A stretch of DNA of 64,000 bases from assembly GCA_024451685.1 (NCBI GenBank), contig JAMXCW010000001.1, positions 124,001-188,000 of the forward strand, given 5' to 3'. Under the pieces are notes generated by a model. That model was not told the origin of the DNA, made no database searches, and saw nothing but the letters and a program-made list of their open reading frames with translations. The translations under genes and the position numbers were made by a program. How positions within the stretch are numbered: the first letter of the stretch is position 1; every line of letters begins with the position of its first letter. The DNA is from Candidatus Bathyanammoxibius amoris (lineage in GTDB: Bacteria; Planctomycetota; Brocadiia; Brocadiales; Bathyanammoxibiaceae). Positions 34,569 to 41,489 of this stretch are shown here, one piece after another.

Positions 34569-34982
34569 TTAGTATCCCTGTCGCGGCAGGCGCTGTGCCA
34601 CAGCCGCAAGCGCCTTTTCAATCTTGCGCACCTTGGGCTCCAGCTCATAGGTCAGCTTGTCCTCGAGCTTTTTACACCTCTGCGCGTTTTCTTTTATTAT
34701 CCGGGACATAGTATATGAATCGTTTTTAATCTGCTTTTTGAGGTCCTGCAACGCACTGGTGTTGTTTTGAATATTACGGTTGCATTGTTCAACGGCGCGG
34801 ACTAATTGGCGGAAGCTGGCCAATGACGCGTATCTCTGGTCCAGGTCCATGTCCGCAGCAACAACTTTATTGCCGGTGTTTGAGCCCTCAAACATAATCA
34901 AATAAGAAAGAACTACCAGGAAAAAAGTCCCTGTCAGGAAGAATAGGACCACCCGGTTTCCCGTTTTTCCGAAACATTTCAT
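34569..34982 (-). CDS. Hypothetical membrane-anchored coiled-coil protein, 137 aa
   Basis: A short basic N-terminus, one membrane span (about residues 11-30, VVLFFLTGTFFLVVLSYLIMF) and then a helical domain with heptad pattern (QLVRAVEQCNRNIQNNTSALQDLKKQI; KKLEDKLTYELEPKVRKIEKAL). The domain is probably on the outer face of the inner membrane. Two cysteines (about 79 and 114) might pair. No family recognised. The ribosome site is weak (GGGGTTGGAA). Coding is likely because the frame is long for the region and codon use resembles neighbours. Confidence 0.6.
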   Translation of the reverse strand: MKCFGKTGNRVVLFFLTGTFFLVVLSYLIMFEGSNTGNKVVAADMDLDQRYASLASFRQLVRAVEQCNRNIQNNTSALQDLKKQIKNDSYTMSRIIKENAQRCKKLEDKLTYELEPKVRKIEKALAAVAQRLPRQGY

Positions 34983-35387
34983 ATTTCCAACCCCCTGTTG
35001 AATATGCGGACCCGGCGGTACTGTAATCCGGGACCGGAAGTTGCGGCTGTCTCTGCGAGGACTATCAGCTATTGGACTGCTATTTTCAAGTAGTTTTTTC
35101 TGATGATTTATGTCTGTTTAGATGTTTTTCATGTAACGAGATCACTGCAAGAATGCATGACAAAACTGTCATTGCGAGGAGCTAAAGCGACGAAGCAATC
35201 TCGTAAATCGTTTTTACCGAAAAACGTGAGATTGCTTCGCTGCCCTTTCGCTGCGCTCAGGGCTTCGGCTCGCAATGACAACACGGTGTTAAGAGACTTT
35301 TTCAGAGGTCTCATTTTCACTTAACGGTTTTTTCGGTCTCCATGTTCTCCAATCCGTTTCAGTATTCCACCCTTTTCTATATCTTAA
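34983..35387. other. Intergenic region containing a dispersed repeat
   Basis: 405 bases with no gene; the central 114 bases are the repeat at 35167-35280. The rest is AT-rich and shows nothing I can name. Confidence 0.6.
35167..35280. repeat. 114-bp double inverted repeat (TTGCGAGGAGC / AGCAATCTC type)
   Basis: Outer arms TGTCATTGCGAG and CTCGCAATGACA (12 bp, perfect) enclose inner arms CGAAGCAATCTC and GAGATTGCTTCG (12 bp, perfect). Elements with this wording occur in many copies in unrelated bacterial genomes and behave as non-autonomous REP/MITE-type repeats. It sits between two - strand genes, in a region without coding. Confidence 0.85.
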
Positions 35388-36404
35388 TTATAAATATTCC
35401 ACTTCTTCAATTACGATTTCTAACTCTTGCCGACTATATTCTTCCTTTAAGGTCTGCTTAGCACTATTGTAATTTTTTGGCCATTCAAATTCTATATCGC
35501 TCGTAATATTAACAAGAAGGTAACAAGCTGTTTGCATCCCGCTCTCTCTAGCCTGCTTGAGTTGGTCTTTAGCTCGATCCTCAATATCTACCCTCATTTT
35601 CTTTATCAATAGGTCAACGGGGTGTTTGGCATTCTGTTCTATTGTTCCAAGTGGCCTTATTGACACTGACAAGCTATTATCTGGAGAATACTCAATTTGT
35701 ATTCTTCCTGTGGATAGCGACCCATTTAGCTTGTGTTGAATAAAAACCGATCTAAAAAATTGTTTCAATTTTTCAATTTCATCTAAATTAAGATCATTCT
35801 TACTATTTATGGGTTTCCATTTAAATTTAATATAAGGAGCTATCCCCAGTGGCCTTGTACCGCTTATAGCCTCTGCGGCAGCCCACCATCTCATAAGGTA
35901 TTCACGAAGTTTATCAGGGTGACGGAGGAATTTGGCCTCTACGGCAATATTAGAATCACTAGAACAGGCGTTGAAATCGGGAGTTTTTATTTTTGGTTGT
36001 CTGGGTTCTAAGGTAATAGAGTGGCCTGACTCTGCATAATGAAGCATCCCACGAATTTCAGCCCTAGCATCCAACATCCGATTATGTACCTCGTTTTCTA
36101 ATGCCTTAGTAATCATCTCCTTCGCAAGGTCATTATGATAGTCCTTAAAATCATCGGAAGTAAGTGTTTCCTCGAGTTTTTTCAGTTCCTTTTCTAGTTT
36201 TCCGAGCCTTTCCTTTGTGTTTAGATAAGACCAACAAAATATCGGATTCAGCAGGCAATCTTCAGCCGAATGAGAATGTTTCGCGGCACGTGCTTCAATA
36301 ATGGGCAACCAGAACATGCCGAGATTATTGTATTTCTCCATATTTCGCCGAGTTGTCTTAAGGAAAGTCTCGATGGAAATCTCATAAATACATGGTCTTG
36401 CCAT
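35388..36404 (-). CDS. Putative PD-(D/E)XK-fold protein, 338 aa, AT-rich
   Basis: No known family is recognised. A nuclease-like signature is visible: P142-D143-F, then after 12 residues I-A-V-E156-A-K158 (PDFNACSSDSNIAVEAKF), matching the beta-hairpin of PD-(D/E)XK enzymes. Residues about 60-120 are a long charged helix pair; after residue 165 there is a mixed domain. The same P(D/E)F...IAVEAK wording appears in the protein at 39474. The gene starts 20 bases after the dinB stop, so it may be the last gene of the lexA-dinB transcript, but it is clearly AT-richer than dinB, suggesting transfer. A catalytic role is inference. Confidence 0.6.
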   Translation of the reverse strand: MARPCIYEISIETFLKTTRRNMEKYNNLGMFWLPIIEARAAKHSHSAEDCLLNPIFCWSYLNTKERLGKLEKELKKLEETLTSDDFKDYHNDLAKEMITKALENEVHNRMLDARAEIRGMLHYAESGHSITLEPRQPKIKTPDFNACSSDSNIAVEAKFLRHPDKLREYLMRWWAAAEAISGTRPLGIAPYIKFKWKPINSKNDLNLDEIEKLKQFFRSVFIQHKLNGSLSTGRIQIEYSPDNSLSVSIRPLGTIEQNAKHPVDLLIKKMRVDIEDRAKDQLKQARESGMQTACYLLVNITSDIEFEWPKNYNSAKQTLKEEYSRQELEIVIEEVEYL

Positions 36405-36424
36405 TTGTTCTTCGATAACTTTGT

Positions 36425-37693
36425 TTAATATTCCACCCTCTTCACACCGTTTGGGCGCCAGGCGGGGGAGATGACGCCGTTGCCGCCGTTACCGTTGCTG
36501 CCATGGCCGTTACCATTACCGTTGCCGTTAACGGGCTCAAGCAGCCTTCCCCGGGCGAGGGTGAACTCGCCGTAGCGGTCGTTTACCGAGTCTACGGCGT
36601 GGATAAGGTCTTTTTCCTTCCGGTCTTTCTTAAAAAGCGGCGGTTGTTCTATTTTCACCAGACCGCTCACGCTCACCCCCACCAGCCTCACCGGTTTTTT
36701 CAGCTTGAAGGATTTAAGGAGTGACGTGGCCAGACGGCATATCTCAAACCCGTCGTTCAGATACTCCCCGATGGTCTTTCTCCGGGAGAAGGTGTGGAAG
36801 TTCGAGTAGCGGATGGTAAGGGTGACCGTCCTGCCGAGGTAGTGTCCGCGCCGCAACCTCCTGCCCACCATTTCCGAGAGCTGGAGGATGTGACGTTCGA
36901 GGGTTTCGGGGTTATAGACGTCCCTGTTCAGGGTGGTGCTGTGGCCAACGGACTTTACGTCCGGCTCCCGGTCCACGGGTACGACCTGGCTGTCGTCGAG
37001 GCCCTGCGCCATGAGGTGGAGTCTCTCGCCCACCACGCCGAACCTCTTCTTCAGCGTCCTTACCGGTGTGCCTGCCAGTTCACCGCAGGTCTTTATGCCC
37101 ATCTCACCGAGGTTTTTTGTTATCCGCGGCCCTATACCGGTAATGTCACCGACGGGCAGGTCTTTAAGGATTTTTCCCGCCTCCCGGCGGTTACGGATTA
37201 CCACAAGCCCATCCGGCTTCTTCATGCCGCTTGCGAGTTTCGCGAGGAGCTTGTTGGGGGCCAGGCCTATGGAGCAGGTAAGGCCAAAAGTGTCCTTAAT
37301 CCGGCGTCTTATCTCCGAGGCCATGTCTGCCGCCCCGTTAGAGAGCCCCGCGGCGCCCGTTATGTCCATAAAGACCTCGTCCACCGAATACACCTCTACA
37401 AGGGGGGTGTACTGTTTATATAGTTTAACCAGCCGGGTGCAGGTATCGGTGTATCTCTGGTTATTTGCATGGACGAAGATAAGCCACGGGCAGAGCCTCT
37501 TTGCCTCGCCCCTGGTCATGCCCGTCTTTATTCCGAAGGCCCTGGCCTCGTAGGAGGCGGTACTGATTACGGTCCTCTTTTGAGAGCCGATGACGGCTAC
37601 GGGCCTGCCCCTCAGCCTCGGGTCTACCCGCTGCTCCACCGAGGCGAAAAAGGCGTCCATGTCTACGTGCATAATAACTTTATTTTTCTTCAT
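36425..37693 (-). CDS. dinB: DNA polymerase IV (Y family)
   Basis: Error-prone translesion polymerase. MHVDMDAFFASVEQ with D11 and D13 region, STASYEARAFGIKTGM, and YSVDEVFMDI with the catalytic acidic pair are intact; the thumb has helix-hairpin-helix IGPRITKNLGEMGIKT; the little finger follows (about 230-350). After residue about 375 comes a low-complexity Asn-Gly tail (NGNGNGNGHGSNGNGGNG) before a short basic end; there is no clear beta-clamp peptide of the QLxLF type there. It is the fourth gene of the lexA operon, so SOS induction is expected. Confidence 0.94.
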   Translation of the reverse strand: MKKNKVIMHVDMDAFFASVEQRVDPRLRGRPVAVIGSQKRTVISTASYEARAFGIKTGMTRGEAKRLCPWLIFVHANNQRYTDTCTRLVKLYKQYTPLVEVYSVDEVFMDITGAAGLSNGAADMASEIRRRIKDTFGLTCSIGLAPNKLLAKLASGMKKPDGLVVIRNRREAGKILKDLPVGDITGIGPRITKNLGEMGIKTCGELAGTPVRTLKKRFGVVGERLHLMAQGLDDSQVVPVDREPDVKSVGHSTTLNRDVYNPETLERHILQLSEMVGRRLRRGHYLGRTVTLTIRYSNFHTFSRRKTIGEYLNDGFEICRLATSLLKSFKLKKPVRLVGVSVSGLVKIEQPPLFKKDRKEKDLIHAVDSVNDRYGEFTLARGRLLEPVNGNGNGNGHGSNGNGGNGVISPAWRPNGVKRVEY

Positions 37694-37730
37694 AATAAAC
37701 AGGCTCCATTCGGTCTATGATGTAACGACC

Positions 37731-37856
37731 TTAGATTTGATGGGCCACCCCTTGCAACAGATACACTATCAGGACCGCAATAAAGACGACCGTCGTCCAG
37801 AACACACAAAAGGCCGACGACGCATCACAGCCCAAACCGTACTCATCTCTGTCCAT
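37731..37856 (-). CDS. 41-residue membrane protein in the lexA-dinB operon
   Basis: Too short for most gene finders but well supported: GGAGGAACTGA places a consensus ribosome site before the ATG, the frame is open for 41 codons, and it encodes a polar N-terminus (MDRDEYGLGCDASS) and one hydrophobic span (CVFWTTVVFIAVLIVYLL). It fills the gap between the DUF6504-like gene and dinB with spacings of 36 and 37 bases. In other bacteria small SOS-induced membrane proteins (SulA-independent, such as SidA or YneA) halt division; whether this one does is inference. Confidence 0.6.
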   Translation of the reverse strand: MDRDEYGLGCDASSAFCVFWTTVVFIAVLIVYLLQGVAHQI

Positions 37857-37892
37857 TCAGTTCCTCCGTTTTAGTTATAAACAGTTTCCGGT

Positions 37893-38156
37893 TCATCCGG
37901 TTTCCACGTTTGCAAGTTCCCATACGGAATTTTCGGTGTTGTACAGCAGCTCGTAGAGGTTCGCCCCGTCGGTCACGGAGAAGTGGTGTATAACCGCCCT
38001 TCCCTGACGGCTTGTCCAGGTGTAGGTTATGGACTTGATGCGGTGCTGTCTGCTGTTCCATTTGAACCACACGGGTTTTATCTTCTCGCCGTCTCCAAAT
38101 ACCGCGCCAACCTTGACGCGCTCGTTAATCGGGGCAATCACTGTGTCGCTCTCCAC
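37893..38156 (-). CDS. DUF6504-like protein, 87 aa
   Basis: The sequence pattern KPVWFKWNSRQHRIKSITYTW ... RAVIHHFSVTDG..YELLYN....WEL matches what I remember of DUF6504, a small domain encoded beside dinB, imuB and dnaE2 genes in actinobacteria; I cannot confirm this without a profile search. The likely start is GTG 38156. The frame is the same as lexA and is open from the lexA stop onward, including a (AGC)5 serine run at 38163-38177, so translation by read-through or an upstream start is possible. Function unknown; context points to lesion tolerance. Confidence 0.6.
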   Translation of the reverse strand: MESDTVIAPINERVKVGAVFGDGEKIKPVWFKWNSRQHRIKSITYTWTSRQGRAVIHHFSVTDGANLYELLYNTENSVWELANVETG

Positions 38157-38192
38157 CGGGATGCTGCTGCTGCTGCTGTAGAATTTTTCCCC

Positions 38193-38807
38193 TCATAAAC
38201 TCCTCAGAACCGCCACTACCTTACCCACCACGGTGACGCTGGATTGCCCCGGCCCGATAACTATGTCCTTATAGGCGGGGTTTGCGGGCACAAGCCTTAT
38301 CTCCCTGCCCCGCTTGTAGAATTTTTTCACGGTGGCCTCGTCGTCTATCAGCGCGGCCACGATGTCGCCATTATTCGCAGTGGGCTGGGGCCTTACCACC
38401 ACGTAGTCGCCGTCCTCTATGTGGGCCTCAACCATACTGTCCCCTTCTACTTTAAGTAGGAAGTTGCCACCCCCCACCGTAAAAGATTTATCAACGGCTA
38501 CATATTCCTCCACGTCCTCTATGGCCGGGTGGGGTGCGCCAGCCCTGATATGGCCTACGAGGGGGAGGGTTACCGGTCTGCCCGCGCCCAGAGACTCGCA
38601 GAACTCGATTGCCCGTGCCTTACTTGAACGCCGGATGTAGCCCTTTTCCACAAGGGCGGATAAACAGTTCTGGATGGCGCTGTGACTGGCCAGCCCCAGC
38701 CCGTCCTTCATCTCCCGTATACTCGGCGGGTAACCCGTTTCCTCAATATATTTCTTCAGGAACTCAAATGCCCTGGTCTGTGCCTTTGTAAGGGTTCTTG
38801 TTACCAT
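38193..38807 (-). CDS. lexA: SOS repressor LexA
   Basis: A winged-helix DNA-binding domain (residues about 1-65, LTKAQTRAFEFLKKYIEETGYPPSIREM) is followed by the self-cleaving S24 domain with cleavage site A89-G90, S124 (EGDSMVEAHI) and K161 (ATVKKFYK). I choose the ATG at 38807 (204 aa, E. coli-like); an ATG 18 bases earlier lies inside the operator. Neither start has a Shine-Dalgarno, and the predicted promoter would begin transcription within two bases of 38807, so a leaderless message is plausible. It leads an operon with the DUF6504-like gene, the 41-aa gene and dinB. Confidence 0.94.
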   Translation of the reverse strand: MVTRTLTKAQTRAFEFLKKYIEETGYPPSIREMKDGLGLASHSAIQNCLSALVEKGYIRRSSKARAIEFCESLGAGRPVTLPLVGHIRAGAPHPAIEDVEEYVAVDKSFTVGGGNFLLKVEGDSMVEAHIEDGDYVVVRPQPTANNGDIVAALIDDEATVKKFYKRGREIRLVPANPAYKDIVIGPGQSSVTVVGKVVAVLRSL

Positions 38808-38827
38808 ATGGTACGTTTGTACCATAT
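38806..38827. promoter_or_regulatory. Probable LexA operator
   Basis: A perfect inverted repeat: ATATGGTAC, four-base spacer GTTT, GTACCATAT. It overlaps the predicted -10 box and the lexA start codon, so bound repressor would block initiation. The core GGTAC-N4-GTACC differs from the E. coli (CTGT-N8-ACAG) and Firmicutes (GAAC-N4-GTTC) boxes. Confidence 0.75.
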
Positions 38828-38844
38828 TATGTAAAGGTTGTCAA
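38816..38844 (-). promoter_or_regulatory. Promoter of the lexA operon
   Basis: On the - strand TTGACA (38844-38839), 17-base spacer, TACAAA (38821-38816). The start would be near 38809, adjacent to ATG 38807. Confidence 0.55.
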
Positions 38845-38890
38845 GAGAGATTATGCCTGCACATAGTGTTTTGTTTTAGAATACAACATA

Positions 38891-38918
38891 TTGCATAATT
38901 AGCTTATTATGGTACAAT
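38891..38918 (+). promoter_or_regulatory. Divergent promoter for the gene at 38986
   Basis: TTGCAT (38891-38896), 16-base spacer, TACAAT (38913-38918). The -10 overlaps TATGGTAC, which is one perfect arm of the lexA operator followed by a degenerate second arm (GTAGCAAT), so weak LexA control of this gene is possible. Confidence 0.5.
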
Positions 38919-38985
38919 ATGTAGCAATATGGTGGGTGTATCTAACAAACACCCTTTTACCTTTTTAGCGGAAGAGAATTAAAAT

Positions 38986-39282
38986 ATGGCTCACAAAAAA
39001 TTTAAAAAAGGACAAGAAACCCACGATAGGAAAGTTGCTGCGGTTGCTGCGAATGCTAAAGCTCATGGAGCTCGAGGAGTTAAGGTTGCTTTGCCGGGAC
39101 ACAAACAACCGCCAAAAATTGCTGGCCGTATACCGGATGTTTCCTGGAAGAAACCAGATGGAACACCCACAATAAGAGAGATAGACACGGGGGAATTGAT
39201 CGGTGCTGAAAAGAAACAGGACAAGGCATTTAAGGAATGGGCAAAGCAAAATAATGCTGATTACAAACGGCTAAAGACGTAG
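38986..39282 (+). CDS. Small basic protein, 98 aa, function unknown
   Basis: A lysine-rich N-terminus (MAHKKFKKGQ, then KVAAVAANAKAHGARGVKVALPGHK) is followed by GRIPDVSWKKPDGTPTIREI-D-T-G and a charged helix. The P50-D51 ... E65-I-D67 spacing recalls the PD-(D/E)XK hairpin in forms where the last Lys is replaced, as in small nuclease-like or resolvase-like domains, but the match is weak. GGAAGAG lies upstream of the ATG. It is AT-rich and transcribed divergently from lexA. Confidence 0.55.
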   Translation: MAHKKFKKGQETHDRKVAAVAANAKAHGARGVKVALPGHKQPPKIAGRIPDVSWKKPDGTPTIREIDTGELIGAEKKQDKAFKEWAKQNNADYKRLKT

Positions 39283-39473
39283 GCTTTGCCTGTAGGGATT
39301 TTGTTAAGCGTAATGTTAACCAGCCTAAACAGCTTTTTTAACTGCACCTTGTTCCTCTCTCAACTTGGCTAGGTTATTTTTTATGACACTAGCTTCCCCA
39401 CTTAGCCCTTGGAAGAAATTCTAAAGATACCCCAAGGATAAGCTACTTGGTTCTAGTCACAAAGGTACATTAA

Positions 39474-40616
39474 ATGAAGATTAGCAGAAACAACCCCTGC
39501 CCATGCGGAAGTGGGAAAAAGTATAAAAAGTGCTGCTATTTAAAACCCAAAACCCCCTCTTCGCAGACTATTCCTCCTGAGATACTCAGAAAGATTCAAG
39601 AAACTCAAGATCAAGAGAATGAGAGGCGTAGACAGTATGGTGAAGTTCGCCCAATAATTCACGCTGATTTCAAAGGACATAAATTCGTTGCCGTTGGGAG
39701 TGAACTTCATTACGGAAAGAATTGGAAAAGCTTTCCGGGCTTCCTTTTGTATTACATTAAAACACGCTTGGGAAGCGATTGGGGTAATGCAGAATTAAAG
39801 AAGCCTCTTGAACAAAGACATCAAATTATGCAATGGTATGACGCTATGTGTCGTTTCCAACAAAAGCAAAAGCCTAATTCAGAAGGTATCTATGAAGCAG
39901 TTCCTAATGGCGCATTTTCTGCCTATATATTACTGGCGTATGACTTATATGTCCTTAGAGATAATCAAGTATTACAAGACGACATTATAAGAAGATTGAA
40001 AATACCTGACCAATTTCAAGGTGCGCGGCATGAGTTATTTGCCACTGCAACATGTAGAAGAGCAGGATTTTCAATAGAATTTGAGGACGAGAAGGACAGG
40101 AGCAAAAAACATCCCGAGTTCATTGCAACACATAAACAAACTGGTCAAAAAATAGCTGTGGAAGCTAAAAGTAAGCATAGGAAAGGGATACTTGGATATC
40201 CAGGAATACGTGAAGCGAATAACGAAATCAAGCTAGACGTAACTTCACTCATAAACAAGGCAATCAAAAAGGGTGCAGATATTCCCTTAGTCATTTTTGT
40301 TGATACGAATTTACCCCCAAGTAACGCTAAACAGGTATACAAAGGGCAACAACCCTCGAAGGAATTTCAGAGGATCCTAGATAAGATGCAAGCATCTAAA
40401 GATGGCAAGGATTTGTTTAACCTAATAGTATTTACAAATCATCCGCATCATTATGGACGCGATGATGAAGACGATCCGCAACGACATACTACAAGTGTCT
40501 TTTCTTCAAAGCCAGCCATTATACCCACACGTTATCAATGTATAATTGATTTACATGATGCAGCTAGGCAACATGGAAATGTGCCTAATGAATTCCCACT
40601 AGATTTTAACAATTAG
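39474..40616 (+). CDS. SEC-C motif protein with PD-(D/E)XK-like domain, 380 aa
   Basis: The N-terminus is a textbook SEC-C zinc motif (NPCPCGSGKKYKKCC, Cys 9, 11, 20, 21), a nucleic-acid or protein-binding finger found at SecA ends and on many nucleases. Residues about 40-175 are a helical domain. A nuclease-like core follows: E187 in a helix (GARHELFATATCRRAGF), P214-E215-F, then I-A-V-E230-A-K232. PE for PD is tolerated in this fold. IPLVIFVDTNLP near 275 would be a later core strand. The C-terminus carries His/Asp-rich loops. AT-rich, probably acquired. Target unknown. Confidence 0.65.
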   Translation: MKISRNNPCPCGSGKKYKKCCYLKPKTPSSQTIPPEILRKIQETQDQENERRRQYGEVRPIIHADFKGHKFVAVGSELHYGKNWKSFPGFLLYYIKTRLGSDWGNAELKKPLEQRHQIMQWYDAMCRFQQKQKPNSEGIYEAVPNGAFSAYILLAYDLYVLRDNQVLQDDIIRRLKIPDQFQGARHELFATATCRRAGFSIEFEDEKDRSKKHPEFIATHKQTGQKIAVEAKSKHRKGILGYPGIREANNEIKLDVTSLINKAIKKGADIPLVIFVDTNLPPSNAKQVYKGQQPSKEFQRILDKMQASKDGKDLFNLIVFTNHPHHYGRDDEDDPQRHTTSVFSSKPAIIPTRYQCIIDLHDAARQHGNVPNEFPLDFNN

Positions 40617-40787
40617 AATTAAATCTATTTATAACGTTTTGCCACCCTTCCGTCTTTTCCCCTATAAATCCCCTCCCATATCTGCTATCCTTCCGGTTGT
40701 TTTTGCCGAAAAAAACTCCGATCCCGGACATTAGTCTAAGCGGTCTTCCTGCGGGCTTTGGATTAATTAATAATGTAAGGAGATGGC

Positions 40788-41489
40788 ATGGGCGTTCTTA
40801 CCCGGGTTACGGGTCTCTTAAGACGCGAGACCGCGTTCAACGCGGTTGCTGACCGCTATGACGTCCTTGCCGGAAAGATAACCCCCGAGCTTTACCGCGG
40901 ATTTGTGGAGGCGGTGGCACGTGAGCTCAAATCGGGCAGGATACTGGACGTCGGCACGGGACCCGGCTACGTGCCCATAGAGATAGCGAAGAGGAATAAA
41001 GAGGTCTGTGTGGACGGAGTTGACATCGCGGAGAATTTTATAACGATAGCCGAACGTAACGCCCGCGAGGCGGCCCTATCGGACAGACTCCACTTTGAGC
41101 CGGGCGACGCCACCGGTATGAGGTTTGAGGATAACAGCTACGATATGGTAATAAGCACGGGCGCCCTGCACCACTGGAAGAATCCGGCCGGGGTAATAGA
41201 CGAGATGTACAGGGTACTGAGGCCCGGCGGCCAGGCATGGGTGCTTGACCCAAACAAGGAGTGTTCCAAAGAGGAGTGGAAAGAATTTCTGGAGAAAATT
41301 ACTAAACTCTCTGAGGCCGGATTCTTTGGCCGGCTGTGGCTCCGCTTTGGAATGTGGAGGGAGATAAGGATGAGCTGTTACTCGATGGCGCAGATAGAGG
41401 AGATGGCGGGGGCAAGCAGCTTCGGCGGCTGCGACATCCATACAGACGGCGTGTTTATGACCATAAAACTGAAGAAGGGATGGACATGA
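40788..41489 (+). CDS. Class I SAM-dependent methyltransferase
   Basis: Motif I is ILDVGTGPGYVPIEIAKR (about residues 48-65), motif II VDGVDIAENF, motif III YDMVISTGALHHWKNP and post-III VLRPGGQAWVLDP; the fold is that of UbiE-like small-molecule methyltransferases. The acceptor cannot be read from the sequence. AAGGAG stands nine bases before the ATG. The stop overlaps the start of the M28 peptidase by four bases (ATGA), so both act in one operon. Confidence 0.85.
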   Translation: MGVLTRVTGLLRRETAFNAVADRYDVLAGKITPELYRGFVEAVARELKSGRILDVGTGPGYVPIEIAKRNKEVCVDGVDIAENFITIAERNAREAALSDRLHFEPGDATGMRFEDNSYDMVISTGALHHWKNPAGVIDEMYRVLRPGGQAWVLDPNKECSKEEWKEFLEKITKLSEAGFFGRLWLRFGMWREIRMSCYSMAQIEEMAGASSFGGCDIHTDGVFMTIKLKKGWT

